In this document: positions 29,762 to 38,614 of the stretch, in pieces
Numbering within the stretch: position 1 is the first letter of the stretch
Layout of the letters: every line of letters starts with the position of its first letter
Source of the DNA: Nocardia albiluteola
GTDB lineage: Bacteria; Actinomycetota; Actinomycetes; Mycobacteriales; Mycobacteriaceae
Reading direction: 5' to 3'
Length of the DNA: 64,000 nucleotides
NCBI RefSeq assembly: GCF_018860155.1
Contig: NZ_JAHKNI010000004.1
Location: forward strand, 496,001-560,000
Position numbers and translations under genes: made by a program
Notes under the pieces: generated by a model
Told to the model about the DNA's origin: nothing
The model's input: the letters and a program-made list of their open reading frames with translations, nothing else
Database searches by the model: none

Positions 29762-31339
29762 GTGCCGTACGTCGTCACCCAGTCGTGTTGTAGCGACGCG
29801 TCCTGCGTCTACGCATGCCCGGTCAACTGCATCCATCCCACGCCGGACGAGCCCGACTTCCTGAGCGCGGAGATGCTGTACGTGGATCCGCAGGCGTGCG
29901 TGGACTGCGGGGCGTGCGCGACGGCCTGCCCGGTCGACGCGATCGTCTCGACGAAGCGGCTGACCGCGGAGCAGCAGCCGTTCATCGAGATCAACGCCGA
30001 CTTCTACCGCCAGGTGCGCCCGCGTGCGCTGCTGGCGCGGCCGGTGCCGGCCGCGCCGGTGCAGGGTGGTCCGCTGCGGGTCGCGATCGTCGGCTCGGGC
30101 CCCTCGGCCATGTACGCCGCCGACGAGCTGCTGACCCAGCCGGACGTCGCGGTGACGGTGCTGGATCGGTTGTCCGCGCCGTACGGCCTGGCTCGGTACG
30201 GGGTCGCCCCGGACCACACCGCGACCCGGCAGGTGAGCCGGCTGTTCGACGTGATCTCCGCGCAGCCCGGGTTCGGCTCCTATCTGAATGTGACTGTGGG
30301 TGACCACATTTCGCATAAGGAGCTGCTCGCACACCATCACGCGGTGATCTACGCGGTGGGCGCCTCGGCCGACCGGAAGCTCGGGATCGCCGGTGAGGGC
30401 CTGCCGGGCAGCGTCTCGGCCACCGAGTTCGTCGCCTGGTACAACGGTCATCCCGGCCAGGCCGGGCGCGAGTTCGACCTGTCCCAACGCCGCGCGGTGA
30501 TCGTCGGCAACGGCAATGTGGCCCTGGACGTGGCCCGGATTCTCGCCTCGGATCCCGAATCGCTGGCGCACACCGAGATTTCGCCCGCCGCACTGGAAGC
30601 ATTGCGGCACAGCAAGATCGAGGAAGTGGTGATCCTGGCCCGGCGCGGCCCGGCCGAATCGGCCTTCACCGTACCGGAGTTCGTCGGGCTGCTGGGCGCC
30701 GACGTGGACATCATCGTGGAAGGCGATGTGCCCGAACCTGTTCCGGGCATGCCGCAGCAGGTGGAGCACAAGCTGCGGCTGCTCCGCAGGGTCGCCGACC
30801 GGCCGGTGGGCGCGCGCAAGCGGATCGTGCTGCGCTATCGGTCCGCGCCGACCGCGCTGGTCGGGGCCGACCGCATCACCGGAATCGAGCTGGCGCACAA
30901 CGAGTTGGTCGCCGACCCGGACGGCGCCGTGCGCGCGGTGCCGACCGGCACGACCGAAACCCTGGACACCGGACTGGTGCTCGCCTCGGTCGGCTACCGG
31001 GGCGTGCCGATGCCCGGTCTACCGTTCGACGATGCCCTCGGTGTGATCCCGAACGACGAGGGCCGAGTGCTGTCCGAGCCCGGCGGCGCGGTCCTCCCGG
31101 GCGCCTACGTCACCGGCTGGATCAAACGCGGCCCCACGGGCTTCATCGGCACCAACAAATCCTGTGCCCAGCAGACGGTGCGGATGCTCGCCGAGGACTT
31201 CAACGCCGGCCGCCTGGCCGAACCGGCCTCCGGCGCGGCCGATTTCGACGCACTGGTCGCCGCCCGCCGCCCCGACGCCATCCGCGGTGGCGGCGTCGCC
31301 CGCCCGTGGTGGAAGCGCGGCCTGCTTTCCCGCGCCTGA
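29762..31339 (+). CDS. fprB: Ferredoxin-fused ferredoxin--NADP+ reductase (FprB-like)
   Basis: A 525-residue flavoprotein. Residues 1-75 form a seven-iron-type ferredoxin with CCSDASCVYACPVNC and CVDCGACATACPVDA; then an adrenodoxin-reductase-like FAD domain (VGSGPSAMYAADELL) and NADPH site (GNGNVALDVARIL). It passes electrons from NADPH through FAD to its own or another ferredoxin. Architecture matches M. tuberculosis FprB. GTG start directly precedes PYVVTQSCCSDASC, the standard N-terminus. Likely cotranscribed with the AurF-type oxygenase. Confidence 0.93.
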   Translation: MPYVVTQSCCSDASCVYACPVNCIHPTPDEPDFLSAEMLYVDPQACVDCGACATACPVDAIVSTKRLTAEQQPFIEINADFYRQVRPRALLARPVPAAPVQGGPLRVAIVGSGPSAMYAADELLTQPDVAVTVLDRLSAPYGLARYGVAPDHTATRQVSRLFDVISAQPGFGSYLNVTVGDHISHKELLAHHHAVIYAVGASADRKLGIAGEGLPGSVSATEFVAWYNGHPGQAGREFDLSQRRAVIVGNGNVALDVARILASDPESLAHTEISPAALEALRHSKIEEVVILARRGPAESAFTVPEFVGLLGADVDIIVEGDVPEPVPGMPQQVEHKLRLLRRVADRPVGARKRIVLRYRSAPTALVGADRITGIELAHNELVADPDGAVRAVPTGTTETLDTGLVLASVGYRGVPMPGLPFDDALGVIPNDEGRVLSEPGGAVLPGAYVTGWIKRGPTGFIGTNKSCAQQTVRMLAEDFNAGRLAEPASGAADFDALVAARRPDAIRGGGVARPWWKRGLLSRA

Positions 31340-32114
31340 TACCTCGTTGCAGCCCGACCTGGTCCGGCGTCGATCGGGACTCGGTCGTGGCCGGATTTTC
31401 GGGCGTCGGCTGGGCTCGGTTCGCGCTCCCGGGGCGAATCGGGCCCTGCCGACGCCGGGTCATGCGGGAACATGTGATCGGTAGCGGCCGTTGGGTCTTC
31501 TGGTGCTGTCCTCGCCGTCCTCACGTACCGCGCGCGTATGCGGTGACCGTTCAACCTGGTTCGAGGTGCGGTAAGTCGTGCCGTGGATACCGGTTGGTTC
31601 GTGGCGCTGGAATATCTCTGGGCTGCAGTAAGTCTGGGATCCGGGTGTACTACCCGGCCGATGCCCGGCCAGTGGCTGTGCCGGATTTCGGTGTGCTCAG
31701 CGAAAATCTCGTAAACCGGGCGGTCTGTCGGGGCTGGGTGTTGTGCCGTATTCCGCCCGCCGCACGGGACAGCAACCATTCAGCCATCCTGCGATCCCTG
31801 GGCGAACGTGAACGTGCGAATGGTGTTGCGGTCCATTCGCAGGGCACCGGTCGGTATTCAAAGCTATTTACTACGAGGTAGCTAGTTTTATGGCTAATTG
31901 GGCGATTTGCATGTTTCGTGTCGCCCATTTTCATCTTGGATGCCAGTCTATCTGCGGTTTTGCTATCAAGACCAATGGGTACGAAACCTTTTCTGCCTAT
32001 TAGGTATCCGTGAACGATACCGACCAGCTAACCTGTGATCGCTGTTTGGTAAACGACCGCGACCACCTGGTTCGTCGCCCGGGGCCGTGGTCTCGGTGCG
32101 TTGACAGGATGGCA
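31340..32114. other. Long AT-enriched non-coding stretch upstream of second Hsp70-like gene
   Basis: A 775-bp gap without a supportable protein gene. From ~31850 to 32010 the GC content drops well below the flanks. TGGGCGA-N15-TCGCCCA (31899-31927) followed by TTTT could be a terminator. TATTAG at 31998-32003 ends 6 nt before an in-frame GTG at 32010, suggesting a promoter for leaderless transcription of the downstream gene. Confidence 0.5.
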
Positions 32115-34196
32115 ATGACTGCTGGGTTCGGTTTGAGCATCGGCACAGTGAACTCCGTGTGCGCGGCCACTGCCGGAGATCGTGAGCGTCCTACCGTGCG
32201 GGTGCGTCGTACCGCGATCACCTTCGACAGCGCCGGGGGTGCGCGCGTGGGCGGGATGCCCCGATTCGCGCCCGTGGTAACGGATTTCGCCGATCTCACC
32301 CGCGAGGTCGAGCCGATGGTGCTGAGCGGGCGCAACTGGACCTCGGCAGATCTGGTCGCCGCCGTGGCCTCTTGCCTGGTCTCGGCGGCCGAGCCCGAGG
32401 GCGAGCCCGTAATCACCTATCCCGCTTGCTATCCCGAGCAGAAAGTCGCCGCGCTGCGGCACGCCCTGGACTGGTCCAGCGTGTCCGAGTCGCTGTTGAT
32501 GCCCGAACCGGTGGCCGCGGTGGAGTGGCTGGACGCGGAATACGGTGTCTCCGAGAACGGTGTGACCCTCGTCTACGACCTCGGTGGCACCAGCCTGGAC
32601 ATCGCGGTCGTCCGCACCGAGGCCGATCGCGAGGAGCGCGGCGTGCTCGGCAAGGCGGTGCGCTCGCACGACTACGGCGGCCGGCCGCTGGGCGCGATAC
32701 TGGCCAGGTATGCCCGGGCCCTGTCGCCGGGCGCGCCCTGTCCGGTGTCCAAGGTCGTCCCGGCCTCGGACACCAGCCGATTACGGACCTGGAATGTGCG
32801 CAATTCCCTTCGGCTGGTACGGCGTTGCGTGCACGCGGCCGGGCTCACGATGCGAGACATCGACCGCGTGCTGCTGATCGGGGGAGCCGCGCGGCCGGTC
32901 GAGGTCGCGCAGGTGCTCGACGAATTGGGCCGCCCGATGGTGATGTCGCCCGACCCGGCGCACACCGTCGCCCTCGGGGCGGCCCTGGCCTCGGCGCGGC
33001 TGATGGACACCGGATCGAATCTTGGCCGCTACGCGCGCGGGGCCGCCGTACTATCCAGTGCCGCGGTCGTTTCGGCGGTCGCGATGTCCGCGGCCACCAT
33101 GCTCGGCGGTGGGCCGATCGGCTCCGACGGTCCCGCACTGGAATTCGCCCCCGCCCTGGCCGGGCCCGCCGGCAACGCCGACCTGCGGCTGTCGCAGGGG
33201 GCGAACGCCGAACCCGCGGCCCTGTCCGCGGGCGTGGACACCGTGACGACCCCGGCCCCGCGCTGGGGCTCGTACAGCCCTGTCGCACAAGAGGTGTCGG
33301 TCTCACCCGCCGTGGTCGGGGCGGGCAGAACGACCAGCGTCGATCCGTCCGGCACCCATTGCGGCCCGAACGACCGCCTGATACCCCCGACCTATGCAGA
33401 TCCGGCACAGTTCACCAATCCGCTACCGTTCTGGACCCCGCCCGCCGCGCAGGCCTTCCCGGCGCCCGGCTTCCAGACACCGGAGATCAGCCTGCCGCCC
33501 ATCGCCCCGAGTGCCGGTCCCGCTGTAGCACAGCAGTTTTCGGCCCCGGGTGTCAATCCGATGACTGGCTTCGGTAAGTCGATCCCGTCGATGCCGGGCC
33601 GGTCCATCCCCGACCATGTCATACCGCCCGACCCCGCCGTGCCGAACCCGGCGGCGTCGAGCCCCGTGATCCCGAACCCGGTCGCCTCGAATCCGGTGAT
33701 CCCGAACCCGCCCGCGCCGACGCAATCCGATCCGCCCTCGCCCGCGCTGAATTCCCCGCCCGCCGCTACCGTCCCGGGCATCCCGGCGGCGGACACCGGA
33801 AATCCCCCCGCAGGCACGAATTCCACCGGCCCGGTGTCGAACTCGCAGAGCACCCTGGGCGCCGGGCTGCATGCTCCGGGCGCCGCCTCGTCGCACGCCG
33901 GCCCGGGCTCGAACTCCGACGGCGCGGCCACATCGAACGGATCGGCCTCCGCCGGTGTGCATTCCGGCGCCACGACCGGCGCGCGCCTGGGCGCCTCATC
34001 CAGCGGCCCGGGCGGCACGAACTCCGGCGGTGCGAGCCCCGGGGGCACCGGTGCGGGGACCTCGGCCGCGGGCACCGGCGGCGGACACTTCGGCGGCACG
34101 GCCGCACGCGGCAGCAATTCCGCCGGGGGCGGCGGATCCAACGGCTCCTCGCACGGCGGCTCCTCCGGCGGTTCGCACGGCGGCGGCCACCACTGA
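32115..34196 (+). CDS. Hsp70/actin-fold membrane protein with long Gly/Ser/Asn/Pro-rich tail
   Basis: A 693-residue protein. Residues 1-300 are an actin-like ATPase fold (GLSIGTVNSV, VYDLGGTSLDIAVV, VLLIGGAARPVEVAQVL) homologous to the protein at 27400. A transmembrane helix follows (AAVLSSAAVVSAVAMSAATM, ~308-332), then ~360 residues of low-complexity Pro/Ala/Asn and Gly/Ser/His sequence ending GGSHGGGHH, probably outside the membrane. ATG at 32115 mirrors the paralogue's start; a leaderless GTG at 32010 would add 35 residues with CDRC. No Hsp70 substrate domain. Function unknown. Confidence 0.8.
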   Translation: MTAGFGLSIGTVNSVCAATAGDRERPTVRVRRTAITFDSAGGARVGGMPRFAPVVTDFADLTREVEPMVLSGRNWTSADLVAAVASCLVSAAEPEGEPVITYPACYPEQKVAALRHALDWSSVSESLLMPEPVAAVEWLDAEYGVSENGVTLVYDLGGTSLDIAVVRTEADREERGVLGKAVRSHDYGGRPLGAILARYARALSPGAPCPVSKVVPASDTSRLRTWNVRNSLRLVRRCVHAAGLTMRDIDRVLLIGGAARPVEVAQVLDELGRPMVMSPDPAHTVALGAALASARLMDTGSNLGRYARGAAVLSSAAVVSAVAMSAATMLGGGPIGSDGPALEFAPALAGPAGNADLRLSQGANAEPAALSAGVDTVTTPAPRWGSYSPVAQEVSVSPAVVGAGRTTSVDPSGTHCGPNDRLIPPTYADPAQFTNPLPFWTPPAAQAFPAPGFQTPEISLPPIAPSAGPAVAQQFSAPGVNPMTGFGKSIPSMPGRSIPDHVIPPDPAVPNPAASSPVIPNPVASNPVIPNPPAPTQSDPPSPALNSPPAATVPGIPAADTGNPPAGTNSTGPVSNSQSTLGAGLHAPGAASSHAGPGSNSDGAATSNGSASAGVHSGATTGARLGASSSGPGGTNSGGASPGGTGAGTSAAGTGGGHFGGTAARGSNSAGGGGSNGSSHGGSSGGSHGGGHH

Positions 34197-34370
34197 CCAT
34201 GCCCGCCACCCCGATGCCTGCCGCCGCGCCGGGGCCGCAGTGCCGCGGTCGCAGGACATTCCCCGCGCGGTGCAGGCGCCGCGGCGGCACCGTACGCCGC
34301 CCCGTCGTTCACCCGCCCGGCGCGTGCCGGGCGTCACGAGGCGGCCCATCAGTGCGCGTCCTGCGATTCA

Positions 34371-34623
34371 ATGGGGTATGTAGATCTTTTCGCGTCTGGT
34401 AGTCAGCGGGACGGCGACACGATCGCCATCGCCGCCTCCAAGGCCGGCCAGCCGACGCTGCCGGGATGGTTCCACAATCTGCGTGCCCACCCCGACACGA
34501 CCATCCAGCTCGGCGCGGAACGCCGCCCGGTGCACGCCCGGGTCGCGACGACCGCGGAGCGAGATCGCCTGTGGCCCAAGTTCGTCGCAGGAGAACCTCG
34601 TCACCCCGCCGCACCGCGCGCAC
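34371..34623 (+). pseudogene. Internal fragment of deazaflavin-dependent nitroreductase (DDN-like)
   Basis: The frame reads DGDTIAIAASKAGQPTLPGW, then FHNLRAHPDTTIQLGAE and RDRLWPKFVAGEP, matching the middle of F420-dependent DDN-family proteins. The N-terminal third and the C-terminal TDRxIPVVxL segment are missing. The frame stays open into unrelated sequence, so the apparent ATG at 34371 is probably fortuitous. Degraded relic. Confidence 0.7.
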
Positions 34624-34632
34624 ACTGGAGTG

Positions 34633-35334
34633 ATGGATCCCAGGATCATCGGAACCGTGATGCCCGTCCTCGAGGTCACCCTCGATCCGGGGGAGACCGT
34701 ATTCGCCGAATCGGGGCAGCTCTCGTGGATGACCGAGTCGATCCGGCTGCACACCTCCACGCGGGTGGCCGCGGGCGGTGTGTTCGGCGCGGTGAAGCGG
34801 GCGGTCGCCGGCGCCGGTCTGTTCATGACCGAGTACTCCGCCGCGCGCCACCCCGGTACCGTGGCGTTCGCGACCAAGCTGCCGGGACAGATCGTGCCGG
34901 TCACCCTGCGGCGCGGGGCGGACTATCTGGTGCATCGGCACGGATTCCTGTGTGCCACCGGCAATGTGCGGGTGTCGCTGAGCTTTCAGCGGCGCCTGGG
35001 CGCGGGGATCTTCGGGGGCGCCGGGTTCACGCTACAGCGTGTCAGCGGCGACGGGAACATGTGGGCCGAGCTGTCCGGGGAGGTCATCCAATACGATCTG
35101 GCCGCGGGAGAGACGCTGCGGGTGCATCCGGGGCACGTCGGAATGTTCGATGCCACAGTGGGATTCGACATCACGATGCTGCGCGGCATCCGCAATATCC
35201 TGTTCGGCGGCGACGGGCTGTTCCTGGCCGCGCTGACCGGTCCGGGCCGGGTGTGGCTGCAATCGCTGACCGTCAGCAACCTCGCGCACGCGATCACCCC
35301 GTACCTTCCGCTGCCGGAGCCCGACCGTCGCTGA
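34633..35334 (+). CDS. AIM24/TIGR00266-type protein
   Basis: A 233-residue all-beta protein with the family opening LEVTLDPGETVFAESGQLSW, Gly-rich GAGIFGGAGFTLQRVSGDG and SGEVIQYDLAAGETLRV. The biochemical role of AIM24-like proteins in bacteria is undefined; the fold is a double-stranded beta-helix of repeated units. The ATG at 34633 gives the family N-terminus. The HAD gene begins about 50 bp downstream. Confidence 0.85.
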   Translation: MDPRIIGTVMPVLEVTLDPGETVFAESGQLSWMTESIRLHTSTRVAAGGVFGAVKRAVAGAGLFMTEYSAARHPGTVAFATKLPGQIVPVTLRRGADYLVHRHGFLCATGNVRVSLSFQRRLGAGIFGGAGFTLQRVSGDGNMWAELSGEVIQYDLAAGETLRVHPGHVGMFDATVGFDITMLRGIRNILFGGDGLFLAALTGPGRVWLQSLTVSNLAHAITPYLPLPEPDRR

Positions 35335-35387
35335 CCGGTGACCGATGGCCTTGCAAGTGCATTTGGGCTATAGATCAGAATGGGTCT

Positions 35388-36182
35388 GTGGACACGGACA
35401 GGCCTCAATTGATAGCTCTGGATGTCGATGGCACGATTCTGCAGACCGGCCAGCCGATTGCTCCGCGCGTGCTCGACGCGGTGCGGGCGGCCACCGAGGC
35501 GGGCGCCCACGTGGTCGTCACCACGGGCCGCACACTATTGGCGACCAAGCTGGTGGTGCGGGAGCTAGGCCTGGACGAGGGACACACGATCTGCTCGAAC
35601 GGCGCTGTGCACGCGGACATCTCGACCTGGGTGCCGGTATCGGTGCACACCTTCGACCCCGAGCCCGCGGTGGCGGTCCTGCGCGAGCTGTTCCCGGACA
35701 TGGTGCTCTCGGTGGAGAAGGTCGGCATCGGCACCTGGGCCACCGGATACTACCCCGGTAGTTTCCGCCTCGGCGAGTTCCGCTTCGTCGAGGACGACGA
35801 CCTCAGCCTGGAGCCGACCACCCGCCTCAACGGCTGGTGGCCGGGTGGTTCGCTCGACGACATGGTCGCGCTGATGGGGGACCGTCAGCTCCCGGGCGCG
35901 GGCTGGGTGCACGGCGAGTTCGAGCCCTGGCTCGTCGCCTCCCGCCACGGCGTGACCAAGGGCTGGGCCCTCGAGCGGCTGCGCGAGGACCTCGACATCC
36001 CCCGCGCGGCGACCCTGGCCATCGGCGACGGCTACAACGACACCGAAATGCTTTCCTGGGCAGGACATTCCGTGGCCATGGGCAACGCTGTCGATGCCGC
36101 CCGCGAAGCGGCCGACGAGGTCACCGCGACCGTCGAGGAGGACGGCGTCGCGCTGGTGCTGGAGCGCTGGTTCGGGAACTGA
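35388..36182 (+). CDS. HAD-superfamily (Cof/IIB) phosphatase
   Basis: A 264-residue cytosolic phosphohydrolase. Motif I is LIALDVDGTILQ with the nucleophilic Asp, motif II VVTTGRT, and motifs III/IV include KGWALERL and IGDGYNDTEMLSWAG; the IIB cap lies between. Likely acts on sugar phosphates or flavin-type phosphates; substrate not predictable. GTG at 35388; TATAGA at 35369-35374 could be its -10 with a very short leader. Confidence 0.92.
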   Translation: MDTDRPQLIALDVDGTILQTGQPIAPRVLDAVRAATEAGAHVVVTTGRTLLATKLVVRELGLDEGHTICSNGAVHADISTWVPVSVHTFDPEPAVAVLRELFPDMVLSVEKVGIGTWATGYYPGSFRLGEFRFVEDDDLSLEPTTRLNGWWPGGSLDDMVALMGDRQLPGAGWVHGEFEPWLVASRHGVTKGWALERLREDLDIPRAATLAIGDGYNDTEMLSWAGHSVAMGNAVDAAREAADEVTATVEEDGVALVLERWFGN

Positions 36183-36187
36183 CGTCG

Positions 36188-36961
36188 TCAGGCGACGGCG
36201 GTATGGGGAGTGCCGGCCGTCTGCCGGGCGTCGGTGTAGCGGGCGGCGATGACCTCGGCGACGAGGGGGTGGGCGCCGATCGGGGTGGCGTGCCGCAGGT
36301 CCGGGGCCTGCTCGGCGAGGCGGTCGGTGAGCAGGCCCGGTGCCAGGAACCACGGGGCGACGACGACGCGATCGCAGCCCCATTCGCGCAGGCGCGAAAC
36401 AGCTTGTGTAACACCGGGTTCGGTGGTGGCGAAGCAGATCTCGGTGCGCCAGGCGGTGCCCGCGGCGAGCAGGCGGCCGATCTGTTCGGTGCGGCGGTTG
36501 GCCGCCTGCGAGGAGGAGCCGACCGCGGCGACGGCGACGGCGAGGGTGGCGTCGTCGGCATCGGCGCCGGTGGCGAGCACGCGCTCGCGCAGGGCGCCGA
36601 CCAGGCGCGGGTCGGGGCCGAGCACATCGGCCTGGGTCAGGCGCAGGCGCGGGTGGCGGGCCTGGGCGGCCGCGAGCAGGCCGGGCAGGTCGACGCGGGC
36701 GTGGAAGGCGCTGCCCAGCAGCAGCGGCACCACGATCGCCTCGGTGTGGCCCGCGCCGGCGACCGCGTCCACGACCTGCTCCACCGAGGGCGTGCTCAGA
36801 TCGAGAAACGCCAGCCGCACGTCCAGGACCGGATGCGCGGCGGCCAGCTCCTCGACCACCGCGAACATCGTGGCCGCCGACCGCGGATCGCGGCTGCCGT
36901 GCGCGACCGCGATCAGCGCCGGATGCCCGCCGTCGGAGCCATTTGCCCTGGTTACCGCCAT
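36188..36961 (-). CDS. Sirohydrochlorin (ferro)chelatase, CbiX-like
   Basis: A 257-residue two-domain chelatase. The N-terminal domain opens PALIAVAHGSRDPRSAA with the metal-binding His, and continues with LRLAFLDLSTPS and VVPLLLGSAFHARVDLP (second His). It inserts Fe2+ (or Co2+) into sirohydrochlorin. It lies downstream of the sulfur operon whose sulfite reductase needs siroheme, as che1 does beside nirA-cysH in M. tuberculosis. ATG at 36961; TAGCGT ending 7 nt upstream suggests its own leaderless promoter. The frame continues to 37309 but that part lacks domain features. Confidence 0.9.
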   Translation of the reverse strand: MAVTRANGSDGGHPALIAVAHGSRDPRSAATMFAVVEELAAAHPVLDVRLAFLDLSTPSVEQVVDAVAGAGHTEAIVVPLLLGSAFHARVDLPGLLAAAQARHPRLRLTQADVLGPDPRLVGALRERVLATGADADDATLAVAVAAVGSSSQAANRRTEQIGRLLAAGTAWRTEICFATTEPGVTQAVSRLREWGCDRVVVAPWFLAPGLLTDRLAEQAPDLRHATPIGAHPLVAEVIAARYTDARQTAGTPHTAVA

Positions 36962-37312
36962 GGTCCCGACGCTACGGGCCGCGGCGCCGCCGTCGGTTGC
37001 CCCGACGTTACGGACCCATGTAAACCCGCTCACACCCGCTGGCCTGGAGACGAGAGGTAGGCCGGGGCTCGATGCTCCCGTGCACGCGGTCCGAGCGGGC
37101 TGAGATGTCAGCGTCGCGGGGGCCTGCTCCGGGGCAGCTGCATCGGTGCCGGGACCTGGGTGAGTCTCCATTTCCAGGAGGGCCCGAGATCCGTGCACGG
37201 AACTCCGGACGTCCTGCCGGCTGCGCGAGGGTCGCGGCGGATTGCCCGGCGTGCGCGGGCTCTGCGGCGCCCCGGCGGCAGCCGAGGCGCCGGTCCGCGC
37301 GGTGTCCATCGG
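36962..37312. other. Gap between cysN and chelatase genes
   Basis: A 351-bp stretch, open in the chelatase frame but encoding Pro/Ala/Ser-rich sequence without recognisable domain. It contains a CGTCGG-N5-CCGACG inverted repeat near 36995 and a possible -10 for the chelatase. Probably untranslated, though an N-terminal extension cannot be excluded. Confidence 0.45.
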
Positions 37313-38614
37313 CTAGACCCCGGCCTCGGTGCCGACCTCGACGGCGGTCAGCACGTCGCCGACCAGACCGGCGGCCAGGGTGTTGCCCCCGGACGGGTCG
37401 ATGAGCAGGAAGCTGCCGGTGTGCCGGTTCACGCGATAGTCATCGGCCGCGATCGCATCGGCCACGCGCACCGTGATGCGGCCGATGTCGTTGAGCGACA
37501 ACGACTCCGCCTCGGTGTCGGCGGCCAGATGCTGTTCGTCGAAGCGCTCGAGCAGCGCGCCGACGATCGCCTGGGTGGTGCGGGTGCCGTGCTTGAGCAG
37601 CAGCCGCGCGCCCGGGCGCAGCGGCTTGTCGCCGAGCCAGCAGACCGTCGCGTCGAACTCCTGGATCGGCTCGGGAGCATCGGCCGCGGCGGCGATCACA
37701 TCGCCGCGCGAGACATCCACGTCGTCGGCCAGGATCAGGGTGACACTGCGCCCGGGCTGCGCCGATTCCAGCTCGCCGTCCGGGGTGTCGATGCGCTCGA
37801 CGGTGGTGCGGGTCCCGGACGGCAGCACCACGACCTCGTCACCCTTGGACACCACACCGGCCGAGACCTGACCGGCGTATCCGCGGTAGTCGGGGTACTC
37901 GGCGGTGCGGGGCCGGATCACGTACTGCACCGGGAAGCGCAGCCCCACCTCGTGGCGGCCGTGCGCATCGGCGTCCACCGGCACCGACTCCAGATGCTCG
38001 ATCAGCGAGGGGCCGGTGTAGTACGGGGTGCTCTCCGAGCGGGAGGCGACATTGTCCCCGTGCAGCGCCGAGACGGGGATCTCGATGACGTCCTCGCGCG
38101 ACCAGCCGAGTTTCGTGGTGAGCTCGGTGAATTCGGTGACGATCCGCTCGAACACACCTGCCGCGTCGTCCACCAGATCGATCTTGTTCACGGCCAGAAC
38201 GAGTTTCGGTACCCCGAGCAGCGCCATCACCGCGGCGTGGCGGCGGGTCTGCTCGATCACACCCTTGCGGGCGTCCACCAGCAGGATCACCAGCTGGGCG
38301 GTGGAGGCGCCGGAGACCGTGTTCCGGGTGTACTGCACGTGTCCCGGGGTGTCGGCGAGCACGAAAGACCTTGTGGGCGTGGCGAAATAGCGGTACGCCA
38401 CGTCGATCGTGATGCCCTGCTCGCGCTCGGCGCGCAGGCCGTCCACGAGCAGCGACAGGTCCGGGGTGGACAGGCCGCGATCGACCGAGGCTCGCGTGAC
38501 GGCGTCGATCTGGTCCGCCAGTACGGATTTCGTGTCGTAGAGCAGGCGGCCGACCAGTGTGGACTTGCCGTCGTCGACGCTGCCGGCGGTCGCCAGCCGT
38601 AACAGGTCGGACAT
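37313..38614 (-). CDS. cysN: Sulfate adenylyltransferase subunit 1 (CysN), GTPase
   Basis: A 433-residue EF-Tu-like GTPase: G1 AGSVDDGKSTLVGRLLYD, G3 DTPGHVQYTRN, G4 NKIDLVDD, followed by two beta-barrel domains. It drives ATP sulfurylase, forming APS from sulfate and ATP with CysD. It ends at the usual CysN length, without the APS kinase (CysC) domain fused in M. tuberculosis CysNC. This suits an APS-reducing route that does not need PAPS. Its ATG overlaps the cysD stop by one base. Confidence 0.95.
   Translation of the reverse strand: MSDLLRLATAGSVDDGKSTLVGRLLYDTKSVLADQIDAVTRASVDRGLSTPDLSLLVDGLRAEREQGITIDVAYRYFATPTRSFVLADTPGHVQYTRNTVSGASTAQLVILLVDARKGVIEQTRRHAAVMALLGVPKLVLAVNKIDLVDDAAGVFERIVTEFTELTTKLGWSREDVIEIPVSALHGDNVASRSESTPYYTGPSLIEHLESVPVDADAHGRHEVGLRFPVQYVIRPRTAEYPDYRGYAGQVSAGVVSKGDEVVVLPSGTRTTVERIDTPDGELESAQPGRSVTLILADDVDVSRGDVIAAAADAPEPIQEFDATVCWLGDKPLRPGARLLLKHGTRTTQAIVGALLERFDEQHLAADTEAESLSLNDIGRITVRVADAIAADDYRVNRHTGSFLLIDPSGGNTLAAGLVGDVLTAVEVGTEAGV

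Noticed and set aside
34371..36182. Single 603-codon protein joining a nitroreductase-like part to the HAD phosphatase
   Set aside because: The middle part is the wrong frame of the AIM24 gene; the HAD has its own GTG start at 35388.
36962..37309. 116-residue N-terminal extension of the chelatase starting just after the cysN stop
   Set aside because: Pro/Ala/Ser-rich, no similarity to the family, and a normal chelatase N-terminus begins at 36961. Kept only as an alternative.
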